Shown: positions 49,165-60,079, counted from the first letter of the stretch. The stretch: DNA of 64,000 nucleotides from Xanthomonas hortorum pv. pelargonii (GCF_024499015.1 NZ_CP098604.1:372001-436000), one strand, 5' to 3'. A program made the numbers and translations. The notes: generated by a model not told the origin, from the sequence alone.

Positions 49165-50871
49165 ATGCCGATGCGTTACCGCCTGCCTGCCCTCGCCGCC
49201 CTGACCACCATGTGTGTCGCCGCCTGCGCTTCCACCACCGGCACCAGTGCGTCCGCGCCTGCCGCCGTGCGCGTGGAGGTGCCGCAGGTGACCCACCCCG
49301 CCGGTGAGACGCCGCAATGGTGGTACCGCTCGGGCGCCGCGCGCGCAGCCGGCAATGGCGCGATGGCCGGGCGCGCGCGCAACGTGATCCTGTTCCTGGG
49401 CGATGGCATGAGCCTGACCACGGTGGCCGCCGCGCGCATTCTGGATGGCCAGCGCAAGGGCGGGCCGGGCGAAGAGAACCTGCTGTCGTGGGAGCAATTC
49501 CCGGCGACCGCTTTCAGCAAGACCTACAACACCGATTCGCAAACGCCCGATTCGGCCGGCACCATGACCGCGATCACCACTGGCGTGAAATCGCACATGG
49601 GCGCGATCGGCGTCAGCAGCGGCAACCGCAGCGACTGCGCCGATAGCCTGGGCAAGGGGCTGCTGAGCTGGCTGCAACTGGCCGACAGCGCCGGCATGGC
49701 GACCGGCATTGTCACCACAACCCGCCTCACCCACGCCACCCCGGCGGCCACCTACGCGCACTCGCCGGACCGCAACTGGGAAAACGACACCGACCTGCCC
49801 GAGTCCGCGCGCACTGCAGGCTGCCAGGACATCGCCCAGCAACTGCTGTCCACCGCGCGCTTCGGACGCGGCCCGCAGGTGGTGCTGGGCGGCGGACGCA
49901 GCCAGTTCCAGACCGTGCAAGAGCGCGATCCGGAATACGACGACAAGGTGGGCCTGCGCCTGGACGGCCGCGATCTGGTCGCCGAATGGAAACAGGCGCA
50001 TCCGCAAGGCGCCTATGTCTGGAACGAACAGCAACTGAAAGCAGCCGCCGGCGCACCCGCGCTGCTGGGCCTGTTCGAGCCGGATCACATGCAGTTCGAC
50101 CACGACCGCAATCGCAGCCCGCAAGGCGAGCCCAGCCTGACCGAGATGACGCGCACCGCGATCCAGTCGCTGTCGCGCGACCCGAACGGCTTTGTGCTGA
50201 TGGTCGAAGGCGGCCGTATCGATCACGCCAACCATGCCGGCAACGCCTACCGCGCGCTCGACGAGACGGTGTCGCTGTCCGAAGCGGTGCGCGCCGCCGT
50301 GCAGACCGCACCGCCGGACACGCTGATCATCGTCACCGCCGACCACTCGCATACGCTCAACTTCGTCGGCTACCCGGTGCGCGGCAACCCGATACTGGGC
50401 AAGGTGCGCGGCACCGGCGGCGAAGAAGGCGACCGCACCCAGCTGGCCACCGACCTGGCCGGCCAGCCCTACACCACACTGAGCTACGCCAACGGCCCCG
50501 GCCACACCGGCGCCAGCAACGCGCAGCCGGCCGGACCGAAGAAGTACCCGCACGAACCCAGCAGCAGCGAGCCGGCTTCCGGACGCCCGGATCTGACCCA
50601 CGTCGACACCGAGGCACCCAGCTACATGCAGGAATCGCTGGTACCGACCAAGTCCGAAAGCCATGGCGGCGAAGACGTCGGCATCTGGGCCACCGGCCCG
50701 GGCAGCGCGGCGTTCCGCGGCACGCTGGAAGAGAACGTGATCTACCACGTCATCGTGCAGGCCACCCCGCGCCTGCGCGAGCGCCTGTGCAAGGCCGGCA
50801 CCTGCGACAGCGCCGGCGTGCCGGTGGAGTTGCCGGCATCGGCGGCGTTCGAGACTGCGACCAAACGTTGA
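49165..50871 (+). CDS. alkaline phosphatase (PhoA-type), probable lipoprotein
   Basis: A 568-residue secreted phosphomonoesterase. Lipobox CVAAC near residue 18 suggests attachment to the membrane on the periplasmic side. Active-site landmarks: metal-binding Asp in ILFLGDGMS, nucleophile Ser in TPDSAGTMTA, the Asp/His pair in GGRIDHANHAGNAY, metal ligands in VTADHSH and GPGHTGAS. It is longer than E. coli PhoA, with an insertion of about 60 residues between the last two sites (a Pro/Ser-rich stretch KKYPHEPSSSEPASGRPDL). The start is ATG 49165 (MPMRYRLPAL), with another ATG two codons later. It could supply phosphate together with the cluster at 39-46 kb, but no shared promoter element is visible. 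Confidence 0.92.
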   Translation: MPMRYRLPALAALTTMCVAACASTTGTSASAPAAVRVEVPQVTHPAGETPQWWYRSGAARAAGNGAMAGRARNVILFLGDGMSLTTVAAARILDGQRKGGPGEENLLSWEQFPATAFSKTYNTDSQTPDSAGTMTAITTGVKSHMGAIGVSSGNRSDCADSLGKGLLSWLQLADSAGMATGIVTTTRLTHATPAATYAHSPDRNWENDTDLPESARTAGCQDIAQQLLSTARFGRGPQVVLGGGRSQFQTVQERDPEYDDKVGLRLDGRDLVAEWKQAHPQGAYVWNEQQLKAAAGAPALLGLFEPDHMQFDHDRNRSPQGEPSLTEMTRTAIQSLSRDPNGFVLMVEGGRIDHANHAGNAYRALDETVSLSEAVRAAVQTAPPDTLIIVTADHSHTLNFVGYPVRGNPILGKVRGTGGEEGDRTQLATDLAGQPYTTLSYANGPGHTGASNAQPAGPKKYPHEPSSSEPASGRPDLTHVDTEAPSYMQESLVPTKSESHGGEDVGIWATGPGSAAFRGTLEENVIYHVIVQATPRLRERLCKAGTCDSAGVPVELPASAAFETATKR

Positions 50872-50962
50872 TGTGCAGCGCTGCGCCGTTGCGATTGGCA
50901 GGCGGTGGCAATCCGCTACCGGTCGCACCGTGCCGCAGCGCTGTCTTGATCGGCATGCACAG

Positions 50963-52258
50963 ATGACTGCCCTGGCGCTCCCCGCGACGCCGCCGGGCCC
51001 GATCCTTGTCGCCTACAGCGGCGGCATGGATTCGAGCGTGTTGCTGCAGCTGCTGGCAGCCGCGCCGCGCTATCGCGACATCGGCTTGCGCGCGGTGCAC
51101 GTGCATCACGGCTTGCACGCCGATGCCGATGCATGGGCTGCGCATTGCCAGCGCCAATGCGATGCATTGCAGATTCCCTTGCAGATCGCGCGCGTGCAGG
51201 TCGCGCGCAATAGCGGCCTGGGTCTGGAAGCGGCCGCACGCCATGCGCGCCACGCCGCGTTTGCCGAAACACTTACGCCCGGCGAATGGCTAACGCTGGC
51301 GCACCATCGCGATGACCAGGCCGAAACCTTCCTGCTGCGTGCCCTGCGCGCTTCCGGCCCGGACGGCTTGGCTGCCATGCGCGCGCAGCGTCCGTTCGCA
51401 GGCGGCATGCTCTGGCGTCCATTGCTGGACCATGCACGCACCGACTTGCTGGCCTATGCGCAGGCACATGGGCTGGAATGGATCGAAGACCCCAGCAATA
51501 CCGACACACGGTACGACCGCAACTTCCTGCGCACCCAGCTGATGCCCTTGCTGCAGCAACGCTGGCCACAGGCCGCAGAGGCGTTGGCACGCAGCGCGCA
51601 CCTGAGCGCCGATGCCAGCGACCTGCTGCTGCAAGAGGACATCGCGCTGCTGCCCGGCATGCTGACCGCAACCGGCGCGCTGGATCTGCAGCGGCTGCGT
51701 GCACAGCCCGCAGCACGCCAGCCACGCCTGCTACGCGCTTGGGTGACTGCTGCAAATGCACCTCCGCTACCCGCACACGGCGTGGCCGCGTTGGAGCAGG
51801 AAATCGACAACCACGCCCCGGACCGGCAAGCCTGTTTTGCCTGGCAACAGGTCGAGGTGCGTCGCTGGCGCCAGTGTCTGTATTTACTTTGCCCACACAC
51901 CGCATGGCCGCCGCAGTGGCAGACGCACTGGGATGGCCAGGCGCCGCTGCACCTGCCCGATGGCGCGCAGTTGCAGTTACACGGCGTCCCCGGCCTGCGC
52001 TTTGCACCACCGTTGCTGGTGCAAGCACGCCACGGTGGCGAGCGCATCGTGTTGCCGCAACGCCCACAGTCGCATCGACTCAAGCACCTGCTGCAGGAAC
52101 TGGATCTGCCTCCCTGGGAACGCGAACGCCTGCCGATCCTGTGGGCCGGCGACCAGGTACTCGCAGCCGGCGATCGCATCATCTCGGCCGCATTGAATGA
52201 CTGGCTGCAGGCCAATGGCGCCTATCTGCAATGGCGCAGCAATGCAGCTGCGAATTGA
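50963..52258 (+). CDS. tilS: tRNA(Ile)-lysidine synthase
   Basis: ATP-dependent enzyme that turns C34 of the CAU-anticodon tRNA-Ile into lysidine, so that it reads AUA. The 431-residue protein has the N-type ATP-pyrophosphatase loop SGGMDSS at residues 19-25, the HHGLHADAD motif, [20 protein letters not shown], and the later [17 protein letters not shown]. The C-terminal tRNA-binding domain ([20 protein letters not shown]) is complete. ATG at 50963 places the P loop at the usual position. The next gene (xseB) begins 31 bases later, with ispA overlapping closely: an operon. Confidence 0.94.
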   Translation: MTALALPATPPGPILVAYSGGMDSSVLLQLLAAAPRYRDIGLRAVHVHHGLHADADAWAAHCQRQCDALQIPLQIARVQVARNSGLGLEAAARHARHAAFAETLTPGEWLTLAHHRDDQAETFLLRALRASGPDGLAAMRAQRPFAGGMLWRPLLDHARTDLLAYAQAHGLEWIEDPSNTDTRYDRNFLRTQLMPLLQQRWPQAAEALARSAHLSADASDLLLQEDIALLPGMLTATGALDLQRLRAQPAARQPRLLRAWVTAANAPPLPAHGVAALEQEIDNHAPDRQACFAWQQVEVRRWRQCLYLLCPHTAWPPQWQTHWDGQAPLHLPDGAQLQLHGVPGLRFAPPLLVQARHGGERIVLPQRPQSHRLKHLLQELDLPPWERERLPILWAGDQVLAAGDRIISAALNDWLQANGAYLQWRSNAAAN

Positions 52259-52289
52259 CCCGCCTGCGCGCGCGCCGCACACTTTAACG

Positions 52290-52553
52290 ATGGCCAAGAA
52301 GTCCTTGAACGAAACATCCCCGGTTGCCCGCTTCGAACAGTCGCTGGAAGAACTCGAGCAACTGGTGCAGAAGATGGAAGTCGGCGACCAGAGCCTGGAG
52401 CAATCGCTCATGGCCTATGAGCGTGGCATCGGCTTGTACCGCGATTGCCAGCAGGCACTGGAACACGCCGAACTGCGCGTACGCATGCTGACCGACCCCG
52501 CCCGCCCCGATCTGGCCGAAACCTTCGAACCGCCGTCGTCGGACGGCGGCTGA
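52290..52553 (+). CDS. xseB: exodeoxyribonuclease VII small subunit
   Basis: An 87-residue, almost all-helical subunit of the single-strand-specific exonuclease [23 protein letters not shown], the following [20 protein letters not shown] and [13 protein letters not shown] form the family's helical pair. The large subunit XseA is not in the window. The ATG at 52290 begins MAKKSLNE. It is followed one base later by the GTG start of ispA, so these two are translationally coupled; the same xseB-ispA order is common in gammaproteobacteria. Confidence 0.95.
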   Translation: MAKKSLNETSPVARFEQSLEELEQLVQKMEVGDQSLEQSLMAYERGIGLYRDCQQALEHAELRVRMLTDPARPDLAETFEPPSSDGG

Positions 52554-52554
52554 G

Positions 52555-53430
52555 GTGAGTTCGGCGTTGTTCGATCACTGGATCGCCCGTACCGAACGCA
52601 GCCTGGAGGCGTGCTTGCCCAGCCCCACGCTGGCCCCGCAGCGCCTGCACGCCGCCATGCGGCATGCGGTACTGGGCGGCGGCAAGCGCATGCGTCCCTT
52701 GCTGGTGTATGCGACCGGCGCGCTGTTCGGCGCCGACGAAGACAGCCTGGACACCCCTGCCGTGGCGGTGGAGCTGATCCATGCCTATTCGCTGGTGCAC
52801 GACGATCTGCCGGCGATGGACGACGACGCGCTGCGCCGCGGCCAGCCCACCGTACATATCGCCTTCGATGAAGCCACGGCGATTCTGGCCGGAGATGCGC
52901 TGCAGACGCGCGCGTTCGAACTATTGGCTTCGGCATCGGTGAGTGCCGACCTGCGGGTCGGCTGGCTGCAGAGCCTTGCCAGCGCTGCAGGCGCTGCCGG
53001 CATGTGCGGAGGCCAGGCACTGGATATCGATGCCACCGGCCAACTGCAATCGCTAAGCGACCTGGAACGCATGCACGCACTCAAGACCGGCGCGCTGATC
53101 CGCGCGGCGGTGCGCATGGGCGCGTTGACCGGTGGCGCCGCGCATGCCGACCAGCTGCGCCTGGACGCCTTTGCCGATGCGCTGGGCCTGGCGTTCCAGG
53201 TCCGCGACGACATTCTGGATGTGGAATCGAGCTCGGCGCAGCTGGGCAAGACCGCCGGCAAGGACGCTGCGCAATCCAAATCCACCTATCCCGCCCTGCT
53301 CGGGATGGAGGGCGCCAAGGCCAAGCTGGCAGAGCTGGCCACGCGCATGCAGGACATCCTGCAGCCCTACGGCCAGCCCGGCGAAACGCTGGCGACGCTG
53401 GGCCGGTTTGCGGTGGACCGCGCGCACTAG
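52555..53430 (+). CDS. ispA: farnesyl diphosphate synthase (IspA-type)
   Basis: Makes farnesyl diphosphate from isopentenyl and dimethylallyl/geranyl diphosphate in the cytosol; 291 residues. First Asp-rich motif DDLPAMDDD (residues 83-91) with the inserted two residues typical of bacterial short-chain synthases; the second is VRDDILDVESSSAQLGKTAG near residue 218. GGGKRMRPLL and LKTGALIRAAVRMGAL are also present. Start is GTG at 52555, one base after the xseB stop. No dxs follows (the usual partner in enterobacteria); instead a 430-bp gap begins. Confidence 0.94.
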   Translation: MSSALFDHWIARTERSLEACLPSPTLAPQRLHAAMRHAVLGGGKRMRPLLVYATGALFGADEDSLDTPAVAVELIHAYSLVHDDLPAMDDDALRRGQPTVHIAFDEATAILAGDALQTRAFELLASASVSADLRVGWLQSLASAAGAAGMCGGQALDIDATGQLQSLSDLERMHALKTGALIRAAVRMGALTGGAAHADQLRLDAFADALGLAFQVRDDILDVESSSAQLGKTAGKDAAQSKSTYPALLGMEGAKAKLAELATRMQDILQPYGQPGETLATLGRFAVDRAH

Positions 53431-53862
53431 CGCGACGCTCAGAACGACCACCCAGTCATACAAACGGCCCACGCGATCAAACGCGGACGTCGCTGCGTGG
53501 TTACTCCCCAGCGGCAGCGATGCATGCATCGATCATGCGATCGCGCCGCCATTTGCGCACACCGTGCGCCAGCGCACGGTGGAGACGTAGAGCGTCCTCG
53601 AATAACCGGAGCTCTTCGTCACAAAACGTAAATTCTCTTTACATAGATTTTCACAAGGGAATTTATGCAGCGCGCGTTAAAAATGTGGATGGACGCACAC
53701 CTTGGAGCCAAATTGTCGCCATCGCTATCCATATTTGCCATTCCAGCGCCATTAGCAGGCCAAAAACAGCACTAATCGATTGTCTTGTCGTGCCCGCTCG
53801 CCCTGCCTAGGTTGGTCTGCCCGCGTTCAGCGGACATCCCCCGATCACATGGAGAGTTGCTG
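53431..53862. other. 432-bp intergenic region after ispA
   Basis: No gene recognised. Around 53620-53780 the sequence is clearly AT-richer than the flanks (for example TAAATTCTCTTTACATAGAT), as expected of a promoter region for the following protease relic. A direct repeat of GCATGCATCGATC-like bases near 53520 is too short to name. I see no terminator for ispA. Confidence 0.4.
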
Positions 53863-54961
53863 GTGAAGAATGTTTTTCTCGCATCGTTTGCAGCAGGCAC
53901 GTTGGCCGTTGTTGGCGTGCTCGGATCGGCCCAGGCGCAGTCCGTGCGCGGCCCGGTTCCGTTGACCATCGAACTGGCGCCGGTCGCCGATCAGGCAGGG
54001 CGGCACCAAGGCAAGATCGCCGTCACCGTTACCAACAACGGCAGCCAGATCGCGCGCGTCCCGACCTACCAACTGCCGCTGAAGTCACTGGATAACGGCA
54101 TTCTGGACGTCAGCCGCGATGGTACGCCGGTGAACTACACCGGGCGCCTGGTCAAGCGCGGCCTGCCCAAGGCGGCCGACTTCACCATCCTCAAGCCCGG
54201 CCAGAGCGTGCAGGGCGAGGTCGATCTGGCGGGCGCCTACGATCTGTCCACCAGCGGCAACTACACCATCCAGGTCCGTTCGTCGCTGCAATACGCCTCA
54301 CTGTCCGATGGCAGCCTGATGAAGGCGGCCAACGGCGAGCCGGCCGTGGCCACCAGCACCCCGCTCACCGTCTGGCTGGACGGCGCACGGCGCGGCGTGC
54401 AACGCCAGCTCGCAGTCGGCCCGACCGCCGTGGTCAACGGCATCAACTATCTCAACTGCAGCACCACCCGCACCAACCAGGCCGCCAGTGCCGTCACTGC
54501 CGCGCGTAATTATTCGCAGAACGCGCGTACCTAGCTCAACGGCGGCAGCACCGGCGCGCGCTACACCACCTGGTTCGGCGCCTACAACGCCTCACGCTAC
54601 AGCCGGGTCAGCTCGAACTTCGTCAACATCGACAACGCGCTGGACCAGAACAACGGCCAGCTGACGATCAACTGCAGCTGCGAAGCGGATCTGGCGGAGC
54701 GCTTTCGCCTACGTCTATCCGAACCAGCCGTACGAGATCCATGTGTGCAACGCCTTCTGGAGTGCGTCGACAACCGGTACCGACTCCAAGGCCGGCACGC
54801 TGGTGCACGAGACCAGCCACTTCACCGTGGTGGCCGGCACCCAGGACCGCGTCTACGGTCAGTCCGGCGCGCGCAGCCTGGCGATCAGCAACCCGGCCCA
54901 GGCGATCACCAATGCCGACAGCCACGAGTACTTCGCCGAAAACACCCCGGCGCAGAACTGA
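53863..54961 (+). pseudogene. M35-type peptidyl-Lys metalloendopeptidase, inactivated
   Basis: A secreted aspzincin protease gene with two lesions. It begins at GTG 53863 with a signal peptide (VLGSAQAQ, residue 25), a propeptide-like part, then YLNCS and the catalytic region. (1) TAG at 54532-54534 interrupts NYSQNART-LNGGSTGARYTT; one base change from TAC (Tyr) explains it. (2) An extra G near 54694 shifts the frame just before AYVYPNQPYEIHVC. Restoring both gives the full aspzincin signature: zinc-binding HETSH and the third-ligand motif GTQDRVYG, with FAENTPAQN at the end. A protein made from this gene would stop before the active site. In Xanthomonas intact versions are extracellular proteases. 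Confidence 0.85.
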
Positions 54962-54984
54962 TCCAGCAGTCCGTCTGAAACGCC

Positions 54985-55017
54985 AAAGGCCCGGCATCGC
55001 TGCCGGGCCTTTGTTTT
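54985..55017 (+). terminator. intrinsic terminator after the M35 pseudogene
   Basis: AAAGGCCCGGCA-TCGC-TGCCGGGCCTTT (54985-55012) followed by GTTTTT. The element is intact although the gene is broken. Confidence 0.9.
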
Positions 55018-55032
55018 TCGCATTGCAACCGG

Positions 55033-55422
55033 TTACTTGATCAGGCGCAGCGTGAACGGATAACGGTAATGCTCGCCGTTGTTGGCCTTTACCGCGGCCA
55101 GGATGCACAGCACCAGATTGGCGATCCACACCAGCGTCGGCACAAAGAACAGAATGCCGAACGACACGATGGTCAAGATCACCGCAGCCACATAGGCGAT
55201 GATCACGGTGATCTGGAAATTCAGCGCTTCCTTGGCCTGGTCGGTGGCAAACGGCTTGGACGGGCTGGCGTCCTTGCTGATCAGCCAGATCACCAACGCG
55301 CCGATGAAGGACGTCAGGATGCCGAGCAGATGCGCGGCAAGCGCCAGGGTGCGCTCCTCCGACGGCGAGCTGGTGCCGATCGGCGGTGGCGGCGGTGCAG
55401 CGTGTGACTCGAAGTCGCTCAT
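55033..55422 (-). CDS. DUF4870 domain membrane protein
   Basis: A 129-residue protein with a Pro-rich cytoplasmic N-terminus (AAPPPPPIGTSS) and three predicted membrane helices, in LALAAHLLGILTSFIGALVI, IIAYVAAVILTIVSFGILFF and LVWIANLVLCILAAVKA. The segment ATDQAKEALNFQITV between them is the family mark of DUF4870 (Tic20-like). Function unknown. The stop lies 16 bases past the terminator of the convergent pseudogene. The ATG at 55422 gives the usual start MSDFESH. Confidence 0.85.
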   Translation of the reverse strand: MSDFESHAAPPPPPIGTSSPSEERTLALAAHLLGILTSFIGALVIWLISKDASPSKPFATDQAKEALNFQITVIIAYVAAVILTIVSFGILFFVPTLVWIANLVLCILAAVKANNGEHYRYPFTLRLIK

Positions 55423-55565
55423 CTATGTCTCCCCATGCATGGTTGTGGTGCGGCGGACTATAGCAACCCTTCAGCCAGCCACCAGTGCGGGAAGACATGG
55501 TCTCGTTCGCGATGCTCCGCGGCAGTCGCCGGGAGCGGTGAGCCCAGTCGTTGCGATCGACGCGC

Positions 55566-56933
55566 TCAGCTATCGCCTGCCACCGTCATGCGGTTGAGCA
55601 GCACCGCACCGATCTTGACGTGCGAACGCGGATCCACATCGTTGCCTACCGCCTCGATGCCGGCGAACATCTCGCGCAGGTTGCCGGCGATAGTCAGACC
55701 ATCGACCGGATAGGCGATCACGCCATTCTCGATCCAGAAACCACCGGCGCCGCGCGAGTAATCGCCGGTCACCGGATTGACGCCGTTGCCCATCAGTTCG
55801 GTGACCAGTAGACCACGCGACATGCCGGACATCATCGAGGCCAGATCGCCCGCATTCGCAGTGACCTGCAGGTTGTGGACGCCGCCGGCGTTGGCGGTGG
55901 TCTGCAGGCCCAGCTTGCGTGCCGAATAGCTACCGAGTACATACCGCTGCAGCACGCCATCGGTGATCAGCGCCGAACGCCGCGTCGCCACGCCCTCGCC
56001 ATCGAAGGCGGCCGAGCGCAGCCCGCGGCGCAGATGCGGCAGCTCCTCGATGTTGAACCAGTCCGGGAACAGCTTGGTGCCGACACTGTCGAGCAGGAAG
56101 CTGGCACGCCGATACAGCGCGCCGCCGGAGACCGCGCCAAGCAGATGGCCGACCAGCGAGCGCGCCACTTCCGGCGCAAACAGCACCGGCAGCTGGCCGG
56201 TCGGCAGTGAACGCGGTTGCAGCCGCGCCAGGGTGCGCTCGGCAGCATGGCGGCCGATCGCCTCGGGGGCTTCCAGGTCTTCGCGTGCCAGCGCGCTGCT
56301 GTACCACCCATCGCGCTGCATGCCGTCGCCCTGCCCGGCGATCAGCGCGCAGCTGATCGAATGATGGGTGCCGCGCTCGCGGCCGATGAAGCCATGCGAG
56401 TTGGCATACACCGACAGGCTGAGCCCGGTGCTGGCCGAGGCGCCATCGGAATTGCTGATCCGGGCATCGGCATCGCGCCCTGCGGTTTCGCAGGCCAGCG
56501 CCAGGTCCACCGCGGTGTCGGCGTCCAGCGCCCACGGGTGCCAGCTGTCCAGTTCGGGAAAGTCGCGCGCCATCAGCTCCGGGGCGGCCAGACCGGCGGC
56601 CACGTCGTCTTCGGTGTAGCGGGCGATCGCGCAGGCCTGGGCCACGGTGGATTCCAGGCTGGAATCCTGCAGGTCGGCGGTGCTGGCGCTGCCCTTGCGC
56701 TTGCCGAAGTAGACGGTGACCGCGATACCGCGGTCGCGGGTGGATTCCACCGTTTCCACGTCACCCAGCCGCACGTTGACGTCCAGGCCGCGCTCTTCGC
56801 TGCAGCTCACTTCGGCCTGGGTGGCGCCGGCCGCACGGGCGCGCTCGAGCAGGCGCTGCGAGATGTCGGTGAGCGCGTCAAGACGCTGCAGGCTGTCGTC
56901 GTGGACACGTGTTTCGGAGGAGAGTGCGTTCAA
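55566..56933 (-). CDS. pmbA: metalloprotease-like TldE/PmbA
   Basis: Partner of TldD; the TldD-TldE complex is a cytosolic peptidase that trims unfolded or precursor peptides (microcin B17, CcdA in E. coli). This 455-residue protein lacks the HExxxH zinc motif, as expected for the non-catalytic TldE subunit. Typical blocks are [40 protein letters not shown] and the C-terminal [20 protein letters not shown] followed by FWIENG. I start at TTG 56933 because AAGGA sits seven bases upstream and no ATG is available near there; the longer frame has no family character. tldD lies 0.8 kb away on the same strand, with the opposite-strand yjgA between. Confidence 0.9.
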   Translation of the reverse strand: MNALSSETRVHDDSLQRLDALTDISQRLLERARAAGATQAEVSCSEERGLDVNVRLGDVETVESTRDRGIAVTVYFGKRKGSASTADLQDSSLESTVAQACAIARYTEDDVAAGLAAPELMARDFPELDSWHPWALDADTAVDLALACETAGRDADARISNSDGASASTGLSLSVYANSHGFIGRERGTHHSISCALIAGQGDGMQRDGWYSSALAREDLEAPEAIGRHAAERTLARLQPRSLPTGQLPVLFAPEVARSLVGHLLGAVSGGALYRRASFLLDSVGTKLFPDWFNIEELPHLRRGLRSAAFDGEGVATRRSALITDGVLQRYVLGSYSARKLGLQTTANAGGVHNLQVTANAGDLASMMSGMSRGLLVTELMGNGVNPVTGDYSRGAGGFWIENGVIAYPVDGLTIAGNLREMFAGIEAVGNDVDPRSHVKIGAVLLNRMTVAGDS

Positions 56934-57078
56934 TGCTTTATCCTTAGGAACGCGGATCCTTCCGCAAAAGCTCGGCCATCGTTGGCCGGAGTGTCTGAAT
57001 TCAGTGCGGAGTGTTCCGCCGGCGCCCGGCCGTTCAAGGCCGGAGTTTTTATCAACCAAGTTTCGGGATGTAGTGGCA

Positions 57079-57684
57079 ATGCGCGGACGCGACGAAGACA
57101 CCGGTGAATTTCGCGGCGCCAGCCGCAGCCAGCAACGGCGCGAGGCGCTGGAAATTTTCGACCTGGGCGAAAAGCTGGTGGCGCTCACCCCGGCGCAGCT
57201 GGCCAAGTTGCCGGTGCCCGAATCGCTGATTCCGCATATCGAAGAGAGCAAGCGCATCACCTCGCATATCGCGCACAAGCGGCAGCTGGCGTTTCTGGCC
57301 AAGCACATGCGCCGCGAGGACGACACCACGCTGAACGCGCTGCGCGACGCGCTGGATGCCAATAGCGACACCGCGCGCCGCGAAGTGGCTGCGATCCACC
57401 GCGTCGAGCGTTGGCGCGAGCGGCTGCTGGCCGAGAGCGACGTGGCCCTGGCCGAATTGCTGGAAGCCTACCCGGCCGCCGACCGCCAGCAACTGCGCCA
57501 GCTGGTGCGCAACGCCATCAGCGAGCGGGCCAAGAACAAGCCGCCGCGCGCCTACCGCGAGCTGTTCCAGGTGCTGCGCGAGTTGTCCACGCAGGCGGGC
57601 GAAGAAGTGGATGCCGGCGACGACGACATCGATCTCAACGAGAGCGACGACGCCGACAGCGAAGAAACGCGGACCGAGGACTGA
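57079..57684 (+). CDS. darP: ribosome-associated protein YjgA (DarP, DUF615)
   Basis: A 201-residue, highly charged helical protein that acts late in assembly of the 50S ribosomal subunit. [40 protein letters not shown], the Arg-rich [13 protein letters not shown] and [20 protein letters not shown] match the family. The last 30 residues are almost all Asp/Glu and Ser. The ATG at 57079 is preceded by a weak GGGATG. It is divergent from pmbA and convergent with tldD, an order seen in many gammaproteobacteria (pmbA-yjgA next to each other). Confidence 0.92.
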   Translation: MRGRDEDTGEFRGASRSQQRREALEIFDLGEKLVALTPAQLAKLPVPESLIPHIEESKRITSHIAHKRQLAFLAKHMRREDDTTLNALRDALDANSDTARREVAAIHRVERWRERLLAESDVALAELLEAYPAADRQQLRQLVRNAISERAKNKPPRAYRELFQVLRELSTQAGEEVDAGDDDIDLNESDDADSEETRTED

Positions 57685-57766
57685 GGAACCACACAGGCGG
57701 GACGCATCACGCCCCGACGCCCCCGCTGTTGCGATTCCCGAATCCCCATTCCCGAATCCCCGCATC

Positions 57767-59212
57767 TCAGGCCTGCGTTCCGCCAACGGTGATGCCGTCG
57801 ATCAGCAGCGAGGGCTGGCCGACGCCGACCGGCACGCTCTGCCCGTCCTTGCCGCACACGCCCACGCCTTCGTCCAGCGCCAGATCATTGCCGATCATGC
57901 GCACCTTCTGCATGGTCTCCGGTCCGTTGCCGATCAGCGTGGCGCCCTTGACCGGCGCGGTGACCTTGCCGTCTTCGATCAGGTAGGCCTCGGTGGCCGA
58001 GAACACGTACTTGCCGCTGGTGATGTCGACCTGGCCGCCGCCGAAGTTGACCGCGTAAATGCCCTTCTTCACCGAGCGGATCATTTCCTGCGGGTCGTGC
58101 TGCCCGGCGCGCATGTAGGTGTTGGTCATGCGCGGCATGGTCAGGTGCGCAAACGACTCGCGGCGGCCGTTGCCGGTCGGCGCCACGCCCATCAGGCGCG
58201 CATTGTGGGTGTCCTGCATGTAGCCGACCAGCACACCGTCTTCGATCAGCGTGGTGCACTGGGTGGGCGTGCCTTCGTCGTCGATATTGAGCGAGCCGCG
58301 ACGGCCGTCCAGGGTGCCGTCATCGACGATGGTCACACCCGGCGAGGCCACGCGCTCGCCGATGCGGCCGGCGTAGACGCTGGTGCCCTTGCGGTTGAAG
58401 TCGCCTTCCAGACCGTGGCCGACTGCCTCGTGCAGCAGCACGCCGGGCCAGCCGGGGCCGAGTACCACCTGCATCACGCCGGCCGGAGCCGGAATCGCAT
58501 CCAGATTGACCAGGGCCTGGCGCAGCGCTTCGCGCGCAAAGCCTTCCGGGCGGCCGTCGGCGAACAGCTCGGCATAGCCGTAACGCCCGCCGCCACCGGA
58601 ATAGCCGGATTCGCGGCGCCCGCCGTGTTCGACGATCACTTGCACGTTCATGCGCACCAGCGGGCGTACATCGGCGGCCAGCACGCCGTCGCTGCGCGCG
58701 ATCAGTACCGTGTCCACGCCACCGGACAGGCTCACCATCACCTGTTTGACGCGCGGGTCGGCCGCGCGCACGTACTGGTCGATGCGACGCAACAACTCGA
58801 CCTTGGTCGCGCTGTCCATGTCGTCGATCGGGTCGGTGGCCGGGTACAGCGCACGGCCACTGCCGCGCACCAGCGTGCGAGTGGATTGCGCACCGCCGTC
58901 GCGCGAGATCGCACGTGCCGACTGCGCCGCTTCCAGCAGCGCCTCGCGCTGGATGTCGTCGGAATAGGCGAAGCCGGTCTTTTCGCCGGAAATCGCACGC
59001 ACGCCCACGCCTTGTTCGATGGAATGCGCACCGTCCTTGACGATGCCGTCTTCCACGCTCCAGCTCTCGCGTCGCGAATGCTGGAAATACAGGTCGCCGA
59101 AGTCGATGCCCGGGCCCAACAGGGCGCCGAAGGTGCGGTCGAGATGGCCGGTGTCCAGGCCGGAAGGAAGCAGCAGCCGGGTTTCGGCCAGAGTGAGAGC
59201 GTTATCGGTCAT
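57767..59212 (-). CDS. tldD: metalloprotease TldD
   Basis: Catalytic subunit of the TldD-TldE peptidase, 481 residues. The zinc motif is HEAVGH (HExxxH) near residue 262, in [20 protein letters not shown]; the third ligand Cys lies further on in the conserved C-terminal part ([10 protein letters not shown]). [20 protein letters not shown] and [13 protein letters not shown] are also family marks. The ATG at 59212 begins [20 protein letters not shown], the usual start. It probably works with the pmbA product encoded 0.8 kb downstream on the same strand. No RiPP precursor is visible close by. Confidence 0.95.
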   Translation of the reverse strand: MTDNALTLAETRLLLPSGLDTGHLDRTFGALLGPGIDFGDLYFQHSRRESWSVEDGIVKDGAHSIEQGVGVRAISGEKTGFAYSDDIQREALLEAAQSARAISRDGGAQSTRTLVRGSGRALYPATDPIDDMDSATKVELLRRIDQYVRAADPRVKQVMVSLSGGVDTVLIARSDGVLAADVRPLVRMNVQVIVEHGGRRESGYSGGGGRYGYAELFADGRPEGFAREALRQALVNLDAIPAPAGVMQVVLGPGWPGVLLHEAVGHGLEGDFNRKGTSVYAGRIGERVASPGVTIVDDGTLDGRRGSLNIDDEGTPTQCTTLIEDGVLVGYMQDTHNARLMGVAPTGNGRRESFAHLTMPRMTNTYMRAGQHDPQEMIRSVKKGIYAVNFGGGQVDITSGKYVFSATEAYLIEDGKVTAPVKGATLIGNGPETMQKVRMIGNDLALDEGVGVCGKDGQSVPVGVGQPSLLIDGITVGGTQA

Positions 59213-59311
59213 GCGATCAGGATGGGGCCCGCACGCCGGGGAGACAAGTCGTTCGGCTGAACGTGCGGCGCGGCTATCATCGCAGGCCCGCTGCCCTGCC
59301 GACGCCCGCGC

Positions 59312-60079
59312 ATGAAGCTCACTGCCCACGTCCTGGATGGCCACACGCTGGACATCCGCCCCGCCCCGCACGAGCGCGACTGGATGGACGCCACCGACCA
59401 GCGCTATGCCTACCGTTGCCTGCCGCTGGCGATCGCCAATGCGCATGGCTGGGAGCTGCTGTGCCAGGCCAGTTTCGCGGCCAGCTGGAACGGCGGCGAT
59501 GGCCTGGACGCCATTCAGATCGTTGCCGATGGCGGCAGCGCATCACCGGCGATCAGCCACTTCGGCTATGGCGTGCTGACCTTCCACGTGCCCTGCCTGT
59601 TCCGCACCGAAGAAGGCATCGATCTGTTCGTCACCGGGCCATTGAACCGGCCCAAGGACGGCATCGGCGCCTTGAGCGGCATGGTCGAAACCGACTGGAG
59701 CCCGTACACCTTCACCATGAACTGGAAGTTCACCCGGCCCGGGCGGGTGCGCTTCGACGCCGGCGAGCCGTTCTGCCATCTGTTTCCGCTGCCACGCCGG
59801 CTGATCGAGCAAGTGCAACCGCAGTGGCAGCCGCTGTCCGAGGCGCCGGAACTGGCGCGGCAGCACGCCGACTGGACCCACAGCCGCACGCGGTTTCTGG
59901 ATGCATTGCCGGATGCGCAATCGGCCGCCGCACGCGAGAAATGGCAGCGCGGCTATTTCCGTGGCGTGGCTGGCGCGGATCAAGCGCCGGCGCCGGGCCA
60001 CCGTTCGCGGCTGCGCCTGCCGATGTTCGCGCGTGCTGCCAGCGAAGACGAGGCGGATAACGGGACGCCAGCAGACTGA
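59312..60079 (+). CDS. DUF6065 family protein
   Basis: A 255-residue cytosolic-looking protein with no signal peptide or membrane helix. The sequence ([69 protein letters not shown]) matches the uncharacterised DUF6065 family, found next to biosynthetic or peptide-modification genes in several bacteria. Function unknown. It lies 100 bases from divergent tldD. The ATG at 59312 begins [17 protein letters not shown]. The C-terminal 40 residues are Arg-rich and less conserved in character. Confidence 0.75.
   Translation: MKLTAHVLDGHTLDIRPAPHERDWMDATDQRYAYRCLPLAIANAHGWELLCQASFAASWNGGDGLDAIQIVADGGSASPAISHFGYGVLTFHVPCLFRTEEGIDLFVTGPLNRPKDGIGALSGMVETDWSPYTFTMNWKFTRPGRVRFDAGEPFCHLFPLPRRLIEQVQPQWQPLSEAPELARQHADWTHSRTRFLDALPDAQSAAAREKWQRGYFRGVAGADQAPAPGHRSRLRLPMFARAASEDEADNGTPAD

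Noticed and set aside
46251..50871. Alkaline phosphatase and symporter as part of the polyphosphate cluster
   Set aside because: They are 3 kb away, partly on the other strand, separated by a thioesterase and a methyltransferase gene; no common regulatory site is visible.
49150..50928. Long minus-strand open frame opposite the alkaline phosphatase gene
   Set aside because: Composition is Gly/Ala/Arg-rich without motifs; it is a shadow of the strongly biased phosphatase codons.
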